Source: Salinibaculum litoreum (GTDB taxonomy: Archaea; Halobacteriota; Halobacteria; Halobacteriales; Haloarculaceae). Taken from it: a stretch of DNA of 64,000 bases. Each line of letters begins with the position of its first letter. Within the stretch, counting starts at the first letter, position 1. The DNA is taken from positions 1,984,001-2,048,000 of the forward strand of contig CP046866.1 of assembly GCA_009789175.1 (NCBI GenBank), in the 5' to 3' direction. This document shows, in pieces, positions 49,218 to 57,860 of this stretch. The translations under genes and the position numbers were made by a program. The notes under the pieces are model-generated. The model did no database searches, was not told where the DNA came from, and saw only the letters and a list, made by a program, of their open reading frames with translations.

Positions 49218-49233
49218 TTTAGGCTAGCCTAAA
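49218..49233 (+). promoter_or_regulatory. DtxR/IdeR-type palindrome
   Basis: TTTAGGCTAGCCTAAA is a perfect 16-bp palindrome ending 4 bp before ATG 49238. Its TTAGG-CTA-CCTAA core resembles metal-dependent DtxR/IdeR/MntR-family operators, so iron or manganese repression of the downstream gene is likely. It overlaps the likely transcription start. Confidence 0.65.
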
Positions 49234-49237
49234 ACAT

Positions 49238-51709
49238 ATGCAGCAGACACGACGGACGCTGTTGAAAGCGGGTATGACTGCAACTGTCGTCGGTCTCGCA
49301 GGCTGTGCGGGGTCGAACGACGACGAAACGACGGAGTCGGCCGAGACCGAGTCAACTCCCACGCCGGGTGAGGGAGACACCGACGATACCGGCAACGAGG
49401 AGCCGACGGGCGCACCACTGTCGGCTGAGACGGCCGTGGCGGCACGCTGGAACGTCCTCCGGGCGCGGCTCTGGGACGCAGTGGCACTGGGACGGGCCGA
49501 GAAGACCGCCGCCGGTGCTCGTGTTGCCGGAGAGCTCTTCGAGGACTTCGAGGGGATGGAAGGGGAGTACGGTGCCCACGAGATGCTCGAAGAGACCGAC
49601 GAGGACGCGTACGGTTCCTTCGAGGGCGGGCTCTCGGACCTGGAGTCCGCGCTGCGGGACGACGACATCGACACCGCTGTCGATGCGGCGTCCTCGGCCG
49701 ACGGCGCGCTCCGGGACGCACAGGCATCGCTGACGACTGGTCGAGTCGCACAGGCGCTGACACTGCAGACGCTCGGTGCGCGTGCAGCCACGGCCGAAGT
49801 GCTCGCCGGCGCTGACATGTCCGACGCGGCCGCCGACGTTGCCGGGGCGACGCTGTCGGCCTTCGAGGATGCGACCGTTCACGACACCATCGAGGAGGCA
49901 GACGGCGACGCGTACGAGGCCTTCGAGACGGCACTGTCCGACCTCGAATCTGCCGCCGAGAGCGGCGACGCTGACGGCGTGACCACGGCCGCCCGAGACG
50001 CGCTGTCGGCCGCAGTCGCCGGTTCTTACGCCGTCGTGGAGACCGACGGCATCGCGGGTGTCGGGCACCTCGCGGCGATGGGGTCCCGCGGCCACGATAC
50101 GATGGCGCTGTACTCACTCGGTGGCCCGTCGACTGACTTCGCCCACGCCGCCGGGTTGACGCTGTATCGCACCCGTGCGTACGACAGCCACTGGGTTGCC
50201 GCCGAAGGCGACAGTGACACCGCGGAGACGATGGCCGGCGACATCTTCGCTCACTTCGAGGGGGCACAGGCTCACGAAGCGCTGGAAGAGGCCGACCACG
50301 AAGCATACGAGGGTTTCGAGTCCGGACTCGACGCACTGTCGACGGCCATCAGCAACGGCGACAGCAGCGGCGTCGACAGTGCAGTCGACACCGTCGACTC
50401 CACTCTCGTCACCGGTATCGAAGCACTCACCACGGAAACGCAGGCGGCACTGCTCCAGGCAGGGTTCTTCCGGGCGCGTCTCGCTGACGCCCGTCTCCTG
50501 TACGACCGCGGACAGCACGGCGTGGCCAGCGACGTGGCAGGGGCGCTGTTCCAGCGTTTCGAGGCCGACGAACTCGGCTTCCACGAGACGCTAGAGGACA
50601 CCGACGAGGACCTCTACCATCGTTTCGAGGAGGAGCATCTGGTCCCGCTGGTCGACGCGATGGCAAACGGCAACGATAGCGCCGTCGACACCCACTACAG
50701 CGGTGCCCAGCAGGCGCTCCTCGACTTCGAGGCGACACACAGCGCGACACTCGCCAGCCCATCGGAAGCCGTCTACATGACCGGGCAAACCTTCGACGCT
50801 GCCGGGCTGGCGGCGCTCGGAGAGGCAAGCGCGGCAGAAACCGTCGTCAGCGACGCCTTCGGGCACTTCGAGAGCGGTGCTGCCGGCTTCCACGAAGCGC
50901 TGGAGGAGGCCGACCACGAGGCCTACGAAACCTTCGAGGCCAAACTCGGGGAGGTGCGGACGGCTGCTAGCGAGGAAGGCGACGTCTACACCGCGACGAG
51001 CGAGTTCAACACTTCGGGTCTGTCAGCGGCATACACCATCGTGAACGCAGCAGGCGGGACATACGGCACCGCGGCGGCCGACATCGTCGGCGACGTGTTC
51101 GCCACCTTCGAGAACGCGGCCGTCCACGAGCAACTCGAAGAGGGCGACAACGCGACCTACGAAGCGTTCGAAGACACGCTCTCCGAGTACCAGACAGCGC
51201 TGTCCGACGGCGGGGACGTGCCCGGCACTGCAGCAGCCTTCGACCGCGCGACCACGCGAGCGCTCTTCGCCGCGTCCGGTGCCATCGAGGACGCCCCGGT
51301 CGACGCCGAAGGTGGACGGGATACCGAAACGCCCGACCTCTCTGGCGGGCCAAACGTCGTCGAAGGGGTCCCCGACGAGGCCGACCACGTCGTCGATATG
51401 CAGGCCGTCGCGTTCGAACCCGAGTCGCTGACCGTCTCGGTCGGCGACACCGTCGCCTGGGAACACGCTGCCGGCGAGCCACACTCTGTCACTGCCTACG
51501 AAGCGAACATCCCCGAGGATGCGGAGTACTGGGCCTCCGGCGGCTTCGAGGGCGAACAGGCCGCCCGCGAGGGCTGGGAGAACGGCGAGGGCGCTGTCCA
51601 GGCCGGGCAGTCCTACGTCCACACCTTCGAGACGGCTGGGACTCACGAGTACTTCTGTATCCCGCACGAGGCTGGCCAGATGGTCGGCGAAATCGTCGTC
51701 GAGGAGTAG
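49238..51709 (+). CDS. Tat-exported six-repeat DUF5059-like lipoprotein with cupredoxin domain
   Basis: 823 residues. The N-terminus MQQTRRTLLKAGMTATVVG, with Arg-Arg and a lipobox (GLAG-C23), indicates Tat export and lipid anchoring. After an acidic Thr-rich linker, six helical modules each carry an FExF...HExLEExDxxxYExFE motif, with the His-Glu at about 114 (the second has HD at 215), 346, 449, 552 and 630. The final 110 residues are a plastocyanin/halocyanin-like domain with type I copper ligands H749, C807, H810 and M815. I recall DUF5059 for the modules. The DtxR boxes upstream suggest metal-regulated expression, so a periplasm-facing electron-transfer or metal-uptake role is possible. 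Confidence 0.82.
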   Translation: MQQTRRTLLKAGMTATVVGLAGCAGSNDDETTESAETESTPTPGEGDTDDTGNEEPTGAPLSAETAVAARWNVLRARLWDAVALGRAEKTAAGARVAGELFEDFEGMEGEYGAHEMLEETDEDAYGSFEGGLSDLESALRDDDIDTAVDAASSADGALRDAQASLTTGRVAQALTLQTLGARAATAEVLAGADMSDAAADVAGATLSAFEDATVHDTIEEADGDAYEAFETALSDLESAAESGDADGVTTAARDALSAAVAGSYAVVETDGIAGVGHLAAMGSRGHDTMALYSLGGPSTDFAHAAGLTLYRTRAYDSHWVAAEGDSDTAETMAGDIFAHFEGAQAHEALEEADHEAYEGFESGLDALSTAISNGDSSGVDSAVDTVDSTLVTGIEALTTETQAALLQAGFFRARLADARLLYDRGQHGVASDVAGALFQRFEADELGFHETLEDTDEDLYHRFEEEHLVPLVDAMANGNDSAVDTHYSGAQQALLDFEATHSATLASPSEAVYMTGQTFDAAGLAALGEASAAETVVSDAFGHFESGAAGFHEALEEADHEAYETFEAKLGEVRTAASEEGDVYTATSEFNTSGLSAAYTIVNAAGGTYGTAAADIVGDVFATFENAAVHEQLEEGDNATYEAFEDTLSEYQTALSDGGDVPGTAAAFDRATTRALFAASGAIEDAPVDAEGGRDTETPDLSGGPNVVEGVPDEADHVVDMQAVAFEPESLTVSVGDTVAWEHAAGEPHSVTAYEANIPEDAEYWASGGFEGEQAAREGWENGEGAVQAGQSYVHTFETAGTHEYFCIPHEAGQMVGEIVVEE

Positions 51710-51733
51710 CTGTATCGGTGTGGGGCGGGGGAA

Positions 51734-52360
51734 TTACTGTGCGGCTTCCCGGATGCGGTCCAGTACCTCGCGGCGGTCTCCACCCGGCTGAGCCGTGAGT
51801 GACAGCGCCGTCCGGCCGTCGACGCGGTCGACTGCCGTCGCGAGGTCCTCCAGCGGGTAGATACCGCCGCCCATGGCGAAACTCCCCTCGGTTGCCCAGA
51901 TGGCCGCCCACACGCGAACTGCAAGTGCGGGAGTGGCACCCGATGCGTCGATTGCCCCGGCATTCAGGGGGTAGCCCGCGTCGAACTGGAAGGCTTTCGC
52001 AGTCCTGCGTCCGCGCAGGCGAAGGTCCTGCGAGCCCGTTCGCTGTACGTCACGGAGGCCGTCCTCGGCGAGACTCGACTCGAACTCCCGGCTGGCGTAT
52101 TTCGCGGCGATACCCAGCAACCGGTCGGTCGTCTTATCGCCCGGCGGCGGCCGGCTGAAGGAGAGTCCAGTCGTAAAGACCGCCCGCGGTGACTGGTCGA
52201 CACTGGTAGGCATCAACGGCTGGACCCGCTCGCGGAACGCGGGGCGCTCGTAGACGGCATTCAGGGCCTCGACGGTCACGAAGCGGTTCTCGAAAGCCGT
52301 CTCGGTCCACTCCTCGACGCGCTCCCACGGCTCGGTCTCGATAGTCGGCGCAGTCTGCAC
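51734..52360 (-). CDS. Haloarchaeal hypothetical protein
   Basis: 208 residues, soluble, no motif I recognise. It starts MQTAPTIETEPWERVEEWTETAFENRFV and has a conserved-looking middle (VFTTGLSFSRPPPGDKTTDRLLGIAAKYASREFESSLAEDGL, of which TGLSFSRPPPGDKTTDRLLG is a good marker). The end is helical. It is convergent with the cupredoxin gene (24-bp gap) and lies 79 bp downstream of the start of no other gene on its strand. Nothing in the context suggests a function. Confidence 0.65.
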   Translation of the reverse strand: MQTAPTIETEPWERVEEWTETAFENRFVTVEALNAVYERPAFRERVQPLMPTSVDQSPRAVFTTGLSFSRPPPGDKTTDRLLGIAAKYASREFESSLAEDGLRDVQRTGSQDLRLRGRRTAKAFQFDAGYPLNAGAIDASGATPALAVRVWAAIWATEGSFAMGGGIYPLEDLATAVDRVDGRTALSLTAQPGGDRREVLDRIREAAQ

Positions 52361-52439
52361 ACGCTACAGTCGGGGCTCCCGGACCGTTACTGCAGTGGGC
52401 AAAAAAATGGGGTTCAGAATGCGCGGACGACCAGCGGCG

Positions 52440-54029
52440 TTACTCGGCGCTGATGACGTCGTCGATGCGGACGATCATCGTCGCGGCCTCGTTGGCGGAC
52501 TCCAGCGCCTCGTGTTTGACTGCGGCGGGGTCGAGGACACCGTGGTCGACGGGGTCGTCGATGACGCCGCTCTGTCCCTCGGAGATGATGCCCGCGCGGC
52601 CGGTCTCCTCGTGTTCGGCGCGCAGGTCGACCAGCGCGTCGATGGGGTCCATGCCGGTGTTCTCCGCGAGCGTGCGGGGAAGCACGTCGATGGCGTCGGC
52701 GAAGGATTCGACGGCCAGCTGCTTGCGGCCCTCGATACCGGCCGAGGCCTCGCGGATGGCGTCCGCGATGGCGATTTCGGTCGCACCGGCACCGGCGACG
52801 ACGCCGCCCTTGTCGAGTGCGGCGGTGACGACATCGAGTGCGTCACGCAGGGCGCGTTCGAGTTCGTCGACGACGTGTTCGGTGCCGCCGCGGGCGAAGA
52901 CGGTGACGGCCTCGGCGGCCGGGCCACCCTCGATGAAGACGAGTTCCTCGTCGCCGTATTTCTCGACGCTGACCTCGCCGGCTTCGCCGAGGTCGTCGGC
53001 CTCGAGCGTGTCGACGGAGCCGACACGGCTCGTGTCCGTCGCAGAGCAGATGGACTTGGCATCGTCGTCGCCGAGACTCTCGAAGGCGAGAATGCCCCGC
53101 TCGGCGAGATAGGTGCCGACGCGGTCCTCCATGCTGCCGGTGATGAAGACGACGTTGGCACCGACCTCGTCCAGTGCCTCCGCGTAGGCGCGCAGTTCGG
53201 ACTCCTCGGCCTCGATGGCCGCGTTGAGCTGGTCGACGTTGGAGACGTTGTACTCCGCGTCGATGTTGCTCTCGCTGACTTCGAGGTCGGCGTCGACGAC
53301 TGCGATGGAGGCGTCTGAGACCGTCCGCGGGCTCTCGGCGCTGACGGGCTCCTCGTCGATGATGACGCCCTCGACGAGTTCGGTCGCGCTGGAGGCTGCG
53401 CCGGTCTGGGCGTGGATGGTGATGTTCTCGCGGTCGACGCCCTTCTCGCGGTCGCCGTCGACGTGACGGACCGCGTCGACGACGGTCTCGGCGAGGGCCT
53501 CGGCGGCCACGTCGCCGGTGCCCTTGCCGGTCATGCTGGATTCCGCGACCTGCAGGAGCTGGTCGTCGTCGAGGTCGCCAGCGAGCGTCGCGTCGTCGAT
53601 GGTCTCACGGGCGATGTCGGCGGCCTCGTGATAGCCCTCGACGATAGTCGTCGGGTGGACATCGTCCTCGAGCAGGTTCTCGGCCTTGCTGAGGAGTTCG
53701 CCCGCGAGCACCGCAGCCGTCGTGGTGCCGTCGCCGACCTCTTCTTCCTGGGTCTCGGCGACCTCGCTGAGCATCTGTGCGGCGGGGTGTTCGATGTCCA
53801 TCTCGTCGAGGATGGTCGCACCGTCGTTCGTGATGACCACGTCACCGCCGTCGGAGACGAGCATCTTGTCCATTCCGCGGGGACCCAGTGTCGTGCGTAC
53901 CGACTCGCTTACCGCTTTGCCGGCTGTGATGTTCGACGACTGGGCGTCTTCCCCACTCGTACGCTCCGAATCCTCGCTGAGAATGAACATGGGCTGTCCT
54001 CCCATGCGTCGCTGGCCAGATTGAGACAT
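52440..54029 (-). CDS. Thermosome subunit (group II chaperonin)
   Basis: ATP-dependent protein-folding chamber subunit. 529 residues. Equatorial ATP-binding motifs [23 protein letters not shown] and [15 protein letters not shown], apical and intermediate domains, then [15 protein letters not shown] and the equatorial C-terminus [13 protein letters not shown]. The protein ends in RIDDVISAE, without the Gly/Met-rich (GGM) tail of many haloarchaeal thermosome subunits, so it may be a minor subunit type. TATA box CTTTATATAG (minus strand, 54065-54074) is the strongest in its neighbourhood. It is divergent from the amidohydrolase-like gene. Confidence 0.95.
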   Translation of the reverse strand: MSQSGQRRMGGQPMFILSEDSERTSGEDAQSSNITAGKAVSESVRTTLGPRGMDKMLVSDGGDVVITNDGATILDEMDIEHPAAQMLSEVAETQEEEVGDGTTTAAVLAGELLSKAENLLEDDVHPTTIVEGYHEAADIARETIDDATLAGDLDDDQLLQVAESSMTGKGTGDVAAEALAETVVDAVRHVDGDREKGVDRENITIHAQTGAASSATELVEGVIIDEEPVSAESPRTVSDASIAVVDADLEVSESNIDAEYNVSNVDQLNAAIEAEESELRAYAEALDEVGANVVFITGSMEDRVGTYLAERGILAFESLGDDDAKSICSATDTSRVGSVDTLEADDLGEAGEVSVEKYGDEELVFIEGGPAAEAVTVFARGGTEHVVDELERALRDALDVVTAALDKGGVVAGAGATEIAIADAIREASAGIEGRKQLAVESFADAIDVLPRTLAENTGMDPIDALVDLRAEHEETGRAGIISEGQSGVIDDPVDHGVLDPAAVKHEALESANEAATMIVRIDDVISAE

Positions 54030-54064
54030 GATTGAGTTCCTCGTTTCATCTGTGGTTTGTGGTT

Positions 54065-54074
54065 CTATATAAAG
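54065..54074 (-). promoter_or_regulatory. TATA box of the thermosome gene
   Basis: CTTTATATAG on the minus strand, 36-45 bp upstream of ATG 54029, giving a leader of about 10 nt. Good match to haloarchaeal TATA boxes; heat-shock control is plausible from the gene's function but not shown by the sequence. Confidence 0.65.
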
Positions 54075-54158
54075 GTTACTACTCGGGCGGCAAATACGCG
54101 GCCCGCATCCGGCGCCGTCGGGGGGGATTTATTAGGTCGCTGTGCAATTTGCCGATAG

Positions 54159-54965
54159 ATGCTCGAACTGGAGCATGGGTTCAGGGTCGTCGATGTCCAT
54201 CTGGAACTGGAACCGGACGAGACGAAGCGTCGTCGGGCAATCAGCGACCCGGAACAGGTCGAGCGCGAACTCCACCAGGCAGGCATCGTGCGCGCACTGG
54301 TCTTTCCCGGTGAGCGTGAGGGGAGTTACGTGAAAGCCAACAACGCCGTTGCCAGGGAAAGCGTTGGCCGCCCGTTCGTCGCACTGGCCCGCATCAACGG
54401 CGCACGCGACCCCGGGGAAAGTCTGAGCTCCCGGCTCCGGAACGTCACGGCCTCGCGGGGCGAGGACCACACCACCCCCGAAGATATCGAACAGTACGCC
54501 TACGACGACCGCTTTGCGGGGTTCAAACTCCACCCTACCGTCGACGGACTCCCCGACGAGGAGGTGCTGGCCGAACTCGAGACACGCGGGCTGCCGGTGC
54601 TCACCTACGGCGGGCACGGCTTTCCGCCGTCGGCCATCGCGGACACCCTGCTGTCGTATGACTTCCCGCTGGTCGTCTCGCATTTCGGCGGCCAGCCCCT
54701 GGACGAGACAATGATGCACGAGACTATCGACCTGCTCGACAGCGCCGACGAGTGCTATCTCGACACCAGTTTCGTCCGCAAGCGGGACCCGCTTGAGCGG
54801 GCCGTCATGGAACATCCCGACCGGGTGCTCTTTGGCAGCGGCGCACCTGCTGCCCACCCGAACGTCGCCATCATGGAGATTCTCACACTCGACGTGCCCG
54901 AGGACGCGATGCGGAAAGTGTTCAGCAAAAACGCCGCCCGCGTCGTCGAGGAACTCGCACCGTAA
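54159..54965 (+). CDS. Amidohydrolase-family protein with altered metal motifs
   Basis: 268 residues, TIM barrel of the Amidohydro_2 type. Segments: VVDVHLELEPDE where DxHxH is expected (here DVHLE), GFKLHPTVDGLPDEEVL, LPVLTYGGHGFPPS, FPLVVSHFGGQPLDE, CYLDTSFV and RVLFGSGAPAAHPN where the family usually has FGSD. Two metal ligands thus seem replaced (His to Glu; Asp to Gly), while the central His residues remain. The protein may bind one metal or be non-catalytic. TATA-like GATTTATTAG lies about 24-33 bp upstream. It is divergent from the thermosome gene. Confidence 0.8.
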   Translation: MLELEHGFRVVDVHLELEPDETKRRRAISDPEQVERELHQAGIVRALVFPGEREGSYVKANNAVARESVGRPFVALARINGARDPGESLSSRLRNVTASRGEDHTTPEDIEQYAYDDRFAGFKLHPTVDGLPDEEVLAELETRGLPVLTYGGHGFPPSAIADTLLSYDFPLVVSHFGGQPLDETMMHETIDLLDSADECYLDTSFVRKRDPLERAVMEHPDRVLFGSGAPAAHPNVAIMEILTLDVPEDAMRKVFSKNAARVVEELAP

Positions 54966-54979
54966 CGCCGCGAACCCGC

Positions 54980-55882
54980 TCACCGCCAGTCGTAGACGGT
55001 CACGGGCCGGTCAGTGCGGGCAGAGCGGCCACGGGGATTGCGCCGTACCGTCCGGTCGAGACGACGCGCCACCAGCCCGTCTTTGACACCACGGACGATG
55101 TTCGTGGTCACGTCCCGACCGGTCCCCAGCCACCGCGAGGGCTGGGCCTCGCCGCCGAGGACAGCCCGGAGTTGAGCAACGCCGTCGGACCCGGCGTGGC
55201 CAAACAGGCGACGGACGACGGTCGGACGAGCGCCGTAGTTTTTCACCAGCCGGTAGGCCAGCGAGCGATACTTCCAGCCCCAGTCGGTCTCGGCCGAGCC
55301 GCCGTCGGTCCCCACGTCGCGGTACACCGCCATCTCGTCGTCCCAGCGGACGGCGTAGTCCATGGCAGCCAGCCGGTGGGCCATGTCGCGAGCGCCGCCG
55401 ATATCGAGGTACTCGTCGAACCCGTCGAGTTCGTCCAGGGGCTCACGGCGGAAGGCGACGTTCCCACCGTTGAAATATGTCACGTCCCGCCCGGCGATGG
55501 TACGGGTCTCTTCGTCCTCGGTTGCCAACCCGGCAGCCAGTTGTGTGTTCGTCGGACCGGTGACCACATCGGCCTCGGCGAGTCCGTCGGTGACGGCCTC
55601 AACCCACGGCTCTGTCACCGAGAGCGTCTGGTTGACCAGGGCCACCACGTCGCCGGTGGAGTGGTTGATGCCGGCGTTGCGCGTCGCGTTGATGGTCCGG
55701 TCGGCCAACTCGACCAACACGTCGACATCGCCACGGTCCTGAATCATCCCGGTGGTTCCGTCCGCCGATGGGCCGTTGACCACGATAACCTCGGCCGCTG
55801 GGACGTACTCGGCGAGTGCGTCTAAACAGTCCGCAAGTTCGTCCCGGGCATTGAGTGTCGGGACGACCACCGAGATATCCAT
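54980..55882 (-). CDS. Family 2 glycosyltransferase
   Basis: 300 residues with one GT-A domain: ISVVVPTLNARDELADCLD, EVIVVNGPSADGT, TINATRNAGINHSTGDVVALVNQT (where the acidic DxD of the fold reads VNQT, an unusual substitution), TYFNGGNVAFRREPLDELDGFDE, and the tail KNYGARP. The C-terminal 80 residues are basic and may contact the membrane. ATG 55882 is chosen over 55897 because an AT-rich ACTTTTTTAG (minus strand) lies 25-34 bp upstream. The AglD-like gene is far away, so the target glycan is unknown. Confidence 0.82.
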   Translation of the reverse strand: MDISVVVPTLNARDELADCLDALAEYVPAAEVIVVNGPSADGTTGMIQDRGDVDVLVELADRTINATRNAGINHSTGDVVALVNQTLSVTEPWVEAVTDGLAEADVVTGPTNTQLAAGLATEDEETRTIAGRDVTYFNGGNVAFRREPLDELDGFDEYLDIGGARDMAHRLAAMDYAVRWDDEMAVYRDVGTDGGSAETDWGWKYRSLAYRLVKNYGARPTVVRRLFGHAGSDGVAQLRAVLGGEAQPSRWLGTGRDVTTNIVRGVKDGLVARRLDRTVRRNPRGRSARTDRPVTVYDWR

Positions 55883-55932
55883 ACCCACCGGTAGCACACT
55901 CGAGACCTAAAAAAGTCGCGGGCTACCGCGTG

Positions 55933-56634
55933 TCACACCCGCGCGTCCCAGTAGGAGACGGAAGCGAGGCGGTCGCCGATGACCGTCGAGCCGATAGTGG
56001 TGTCGAGGCGGCGAAACGCCGAGGCGATGCCGCCGGGAATCTGCCGGTAGAAGCCGTATGGGAAAATCCAGTCGTGTTCGGCACCGGCCAAATCGAGGTT
56101 CGTATCCCGCAGGAGACGTTTGACCTCCGTCCCGGAGTACAGGCGTGAGCCCATCGGAAGCATCCAGTTGTACAGCGAACGCGTCGAGAAGCGGTTGAAC
56201 GTATCGAAAAACACCTGTTCACGGGAGACCCGCCGCATCTCCCGCAGGAAGTCCCGCGGCGTGTCCGCGAGGTGGAAAAACCGCATCGCGAAGACGGTAT
56301 CGAAGTGGTTGTCAGGGAAGGGGAGTCGGCCGGCGTCGCCACGCATCAACTCGACGCCGGAGACGCCGAGTTCGTCGGCCTTCTGGCGGCCCTGCTGGAG
56401 CATCGGCGTCGAGATGTCAAGCCCGACGACGTTTGCCCCCTCGGCAGCGAGCATGGCCGTAAAGCGTCCCGTGCCACAGGCGATTTCCAGAATCTCCTTG
56501 TCCTCGATGGGACCGATCGCATCCAGCACCGCCCTCTTCTCCCGGTCGTCGATGAGCCGACCGCCACCGGAGAACCGCTTGTCCTCGTAGGCCTCCGCTA
56601 CGTCGTCGGCCTGGTACCACTCCTGACCTTTCAC
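55933..56634 (-). CDS. Class I SAM-dependent methyltransferase
   Basis: 233 residues with a Methyltransf_11-type fold: motif I EILEIACGTGRFTAML, motif II VVGLDISTPMLQQGR, and GDAGRLPFPDNHFDTVFAMRFFHL. The last third is a lid-like region. Homology begins at VKGQEWYQADDVAEAY, so I take the GTG at 56634, supported by a TATA-like GATAAAACG (56657-56665, read on the minus strand) 24-32 bp upstream; the frame upstream to 56715 is not conserved-looking. It follows the glycosyltransferase in the same direction (50-bp gap). Substrate unknown. Confidence 0.82.
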   Translation of the reverse strand: MKGQEWYQADDVAEAYEDKRFSGGGRLIDDREKRAVLDAIGPIEDKEILEIACGTGRFTAMLAAEGANVVGLDISTPMLQQGRQKADELGVSGVELMRGDAGRLPFPDNHFDTVFAMRFFHLADTPRDFLREMRRVSREQVFFDTFNRFSTRSLYNWMLPMGSRLYSGTEVKRLLRDTNLDLAGAEHDWIFPYGFYRQIPGGIASAFRRLDTTIGSTVIGDRLASVSYWDARV

Positions 56635-56814
56635 GCTCGATTGCTGTCTCCCGGGGGATAAAACGCTATTGACTCCGTGCGCTGCCGCGCTGGGAACCAC
56701 AGCCACGTCGTCCACGTCGCGCTGTTTAAGGACGGTTATACAGGATTAAGATGTCGCAACAATTGGTAGTATTAGTAGCCAAGTTTTACCTTTAGTCCGC
56801 AGAGAAGCGCACAT

Positions 56815-57081
56815 ATGAGCACGAGAATCGGTGAAAGCAGTGATGAACTCCCGTCGGCAGAATTCGAACAGCGGCTGCGTGACCTTCCGCCGAGTGCGAA
56901 ACTCATCGCGAAGGTACTGGAGACCGAGGCACCGCTCTCGCAGGGCGAACTGGCAGACGAGTCGCGGTTGCCCGACCGGACGGTCCGGTACGCCCTGAAC
57001 AGACTCGAAGAGGAGAGTCTGGTCACGTCCCGTTACAGTTTCCACGATGCGCGCAAACAGGTGTATGCACTGACGCAGTGA
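56815..57081 (+). CDS. Small winged-helix regulator (MarR-like)
   Basis: 88 residues. The winged-helix fold runs from LPPSAKLIAKVLETEAPLSQGELADESRLPDRTVRYALNRLEEESLV (the recognition helix is LPDRTVRYALNRLEEE) to SRYSFHDARKQVYALTQ, a likely wing. Its end overlaps the start of the metallo-beta-lactamase gene by GTGA (57078-57081), so the pair forms one transcript and the regulator may control it. The AT-rich 56760-56800 region upstream holds the promoter. Confidence 0.85.
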   Translation: MSTRIGESSDELPSAEFEQRLRDLPPSAKLIAKVLETEAPLSQGELADESRLPDRTVRYALNRLEEESLVTSRYSFHDARKQVYALTQ

Positions 57082-57851
57082 CAACACGACAGTACTCCCT
57101 TCCCGCCGAGACGCGCGCACCGACCGGCCGAACACACGCCTACACCGTCGGTGAGACCGACCGGCTTCTCGTCGACCCAGCCACGCTCACCGACGACCTG
57201 GCAACGGCGCTGGAAACGGGCGAGGTTGCCCACGTCGCCGTTACCCACCACCACCCCGACCACGTCGGCGGTGTCGCCGCCTGCGCCCGCGAGTTCGACC
57301 TGACCGTCTGGGCGCGGGCCGGCCGAACTGACGGGTTTACAGCCGCGACTGGTGTCGCTCCCGACCGGACGTTCACACCCGGCGACGTGCTGCCCGCTGG
57401 TGACGGCATCCCCGTGGTCGACACACCTGGCCACGCTCCGGAACACGTCGCCTTCGAGGCTGCAGACGGCTTCGTCGCCGGCGACCTCGCCGTCGCCAAG
57501 GGGTCCGTCGTCGTCGGCGCACCGGAGGGCGATATGCGCGCCTACCTGACCAGCCTCCGGCGCGTTGTGGCCCGGGCCCCCCAGCGACTGTACCCGGGCC
57601 ACGGGCCGACCATCGAAGACCCGACTGCGACCTGTAAACGCCTGCTCGGCCATCGTCTCGACCGCGAGAGCCACATCGCGGCTGCCGTCGAAGACGGTGC
57701 GACCACACTCGATAGCATTCTCGATGCCGCCTACGAGAAGGACCTCACCGGGGTCCGTGACCTCGCCCGTGCGACCGTCGTCGCCCACCTCGAAAAGCTG
57801 GCCGTCGAGGGGCGGGTCCGCTGGGACGGCGAACGCGCGCGGCCTGTCTGA
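57078..57851 (+). CDS. MBL-fold metallo-hydrolase (LACTB2-like)
   Basis: 257 residues. The metallo-beta-lactamase motif THHHPDHVGG, then DTPGHAPEHVAFE and LYPGHGP, give the expected set of zinc-binding His and Asp residues; a C-terminal winged helix (ILDAAYEKDLTGVRDLARATVVAHLEKLAVEGRV, quoted in part as VAHLEKLAVEGRVRW) is as in LACTB2 RNA-cleaving or related hydrolases. The start is GTG 57078, overlapping the regulator stop, so translation is coupled. Activity (thioester, RNA or other ester hydrolysis) is unknown. Confidence 0.86.
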   Translation: MTTRQYSLPAETRAPTGRTHAYTVGETDRLLVDPATLTDDLATALETGEVAHVAVTHHHPDHVGGVAACAREFDLTVWARAGRTDGFTAATGVAPDRTFTPGDVLPAGDGIPVVDTPGHAPEHVAFEAADGFVAGDLAVAKGSVVVGAPEGDMRAYLTSLRRVVARAPQRLYPGHGPTIEDPTATCKRLLGHRLDRESHIAAAVEDGATTLDSILDAAYEKDLTGVRDLARATVVAHLEKLAVEGRVRWDGERARPV

Positions 57852-57860
57852 GACCGCCGC

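Noticed and set aside
52395-53318. A 307-codon plus-strand ORF opposite the thermosome gene
   Set aside because: Antisense shadow; the minus strand carries all chaperonin signatures.
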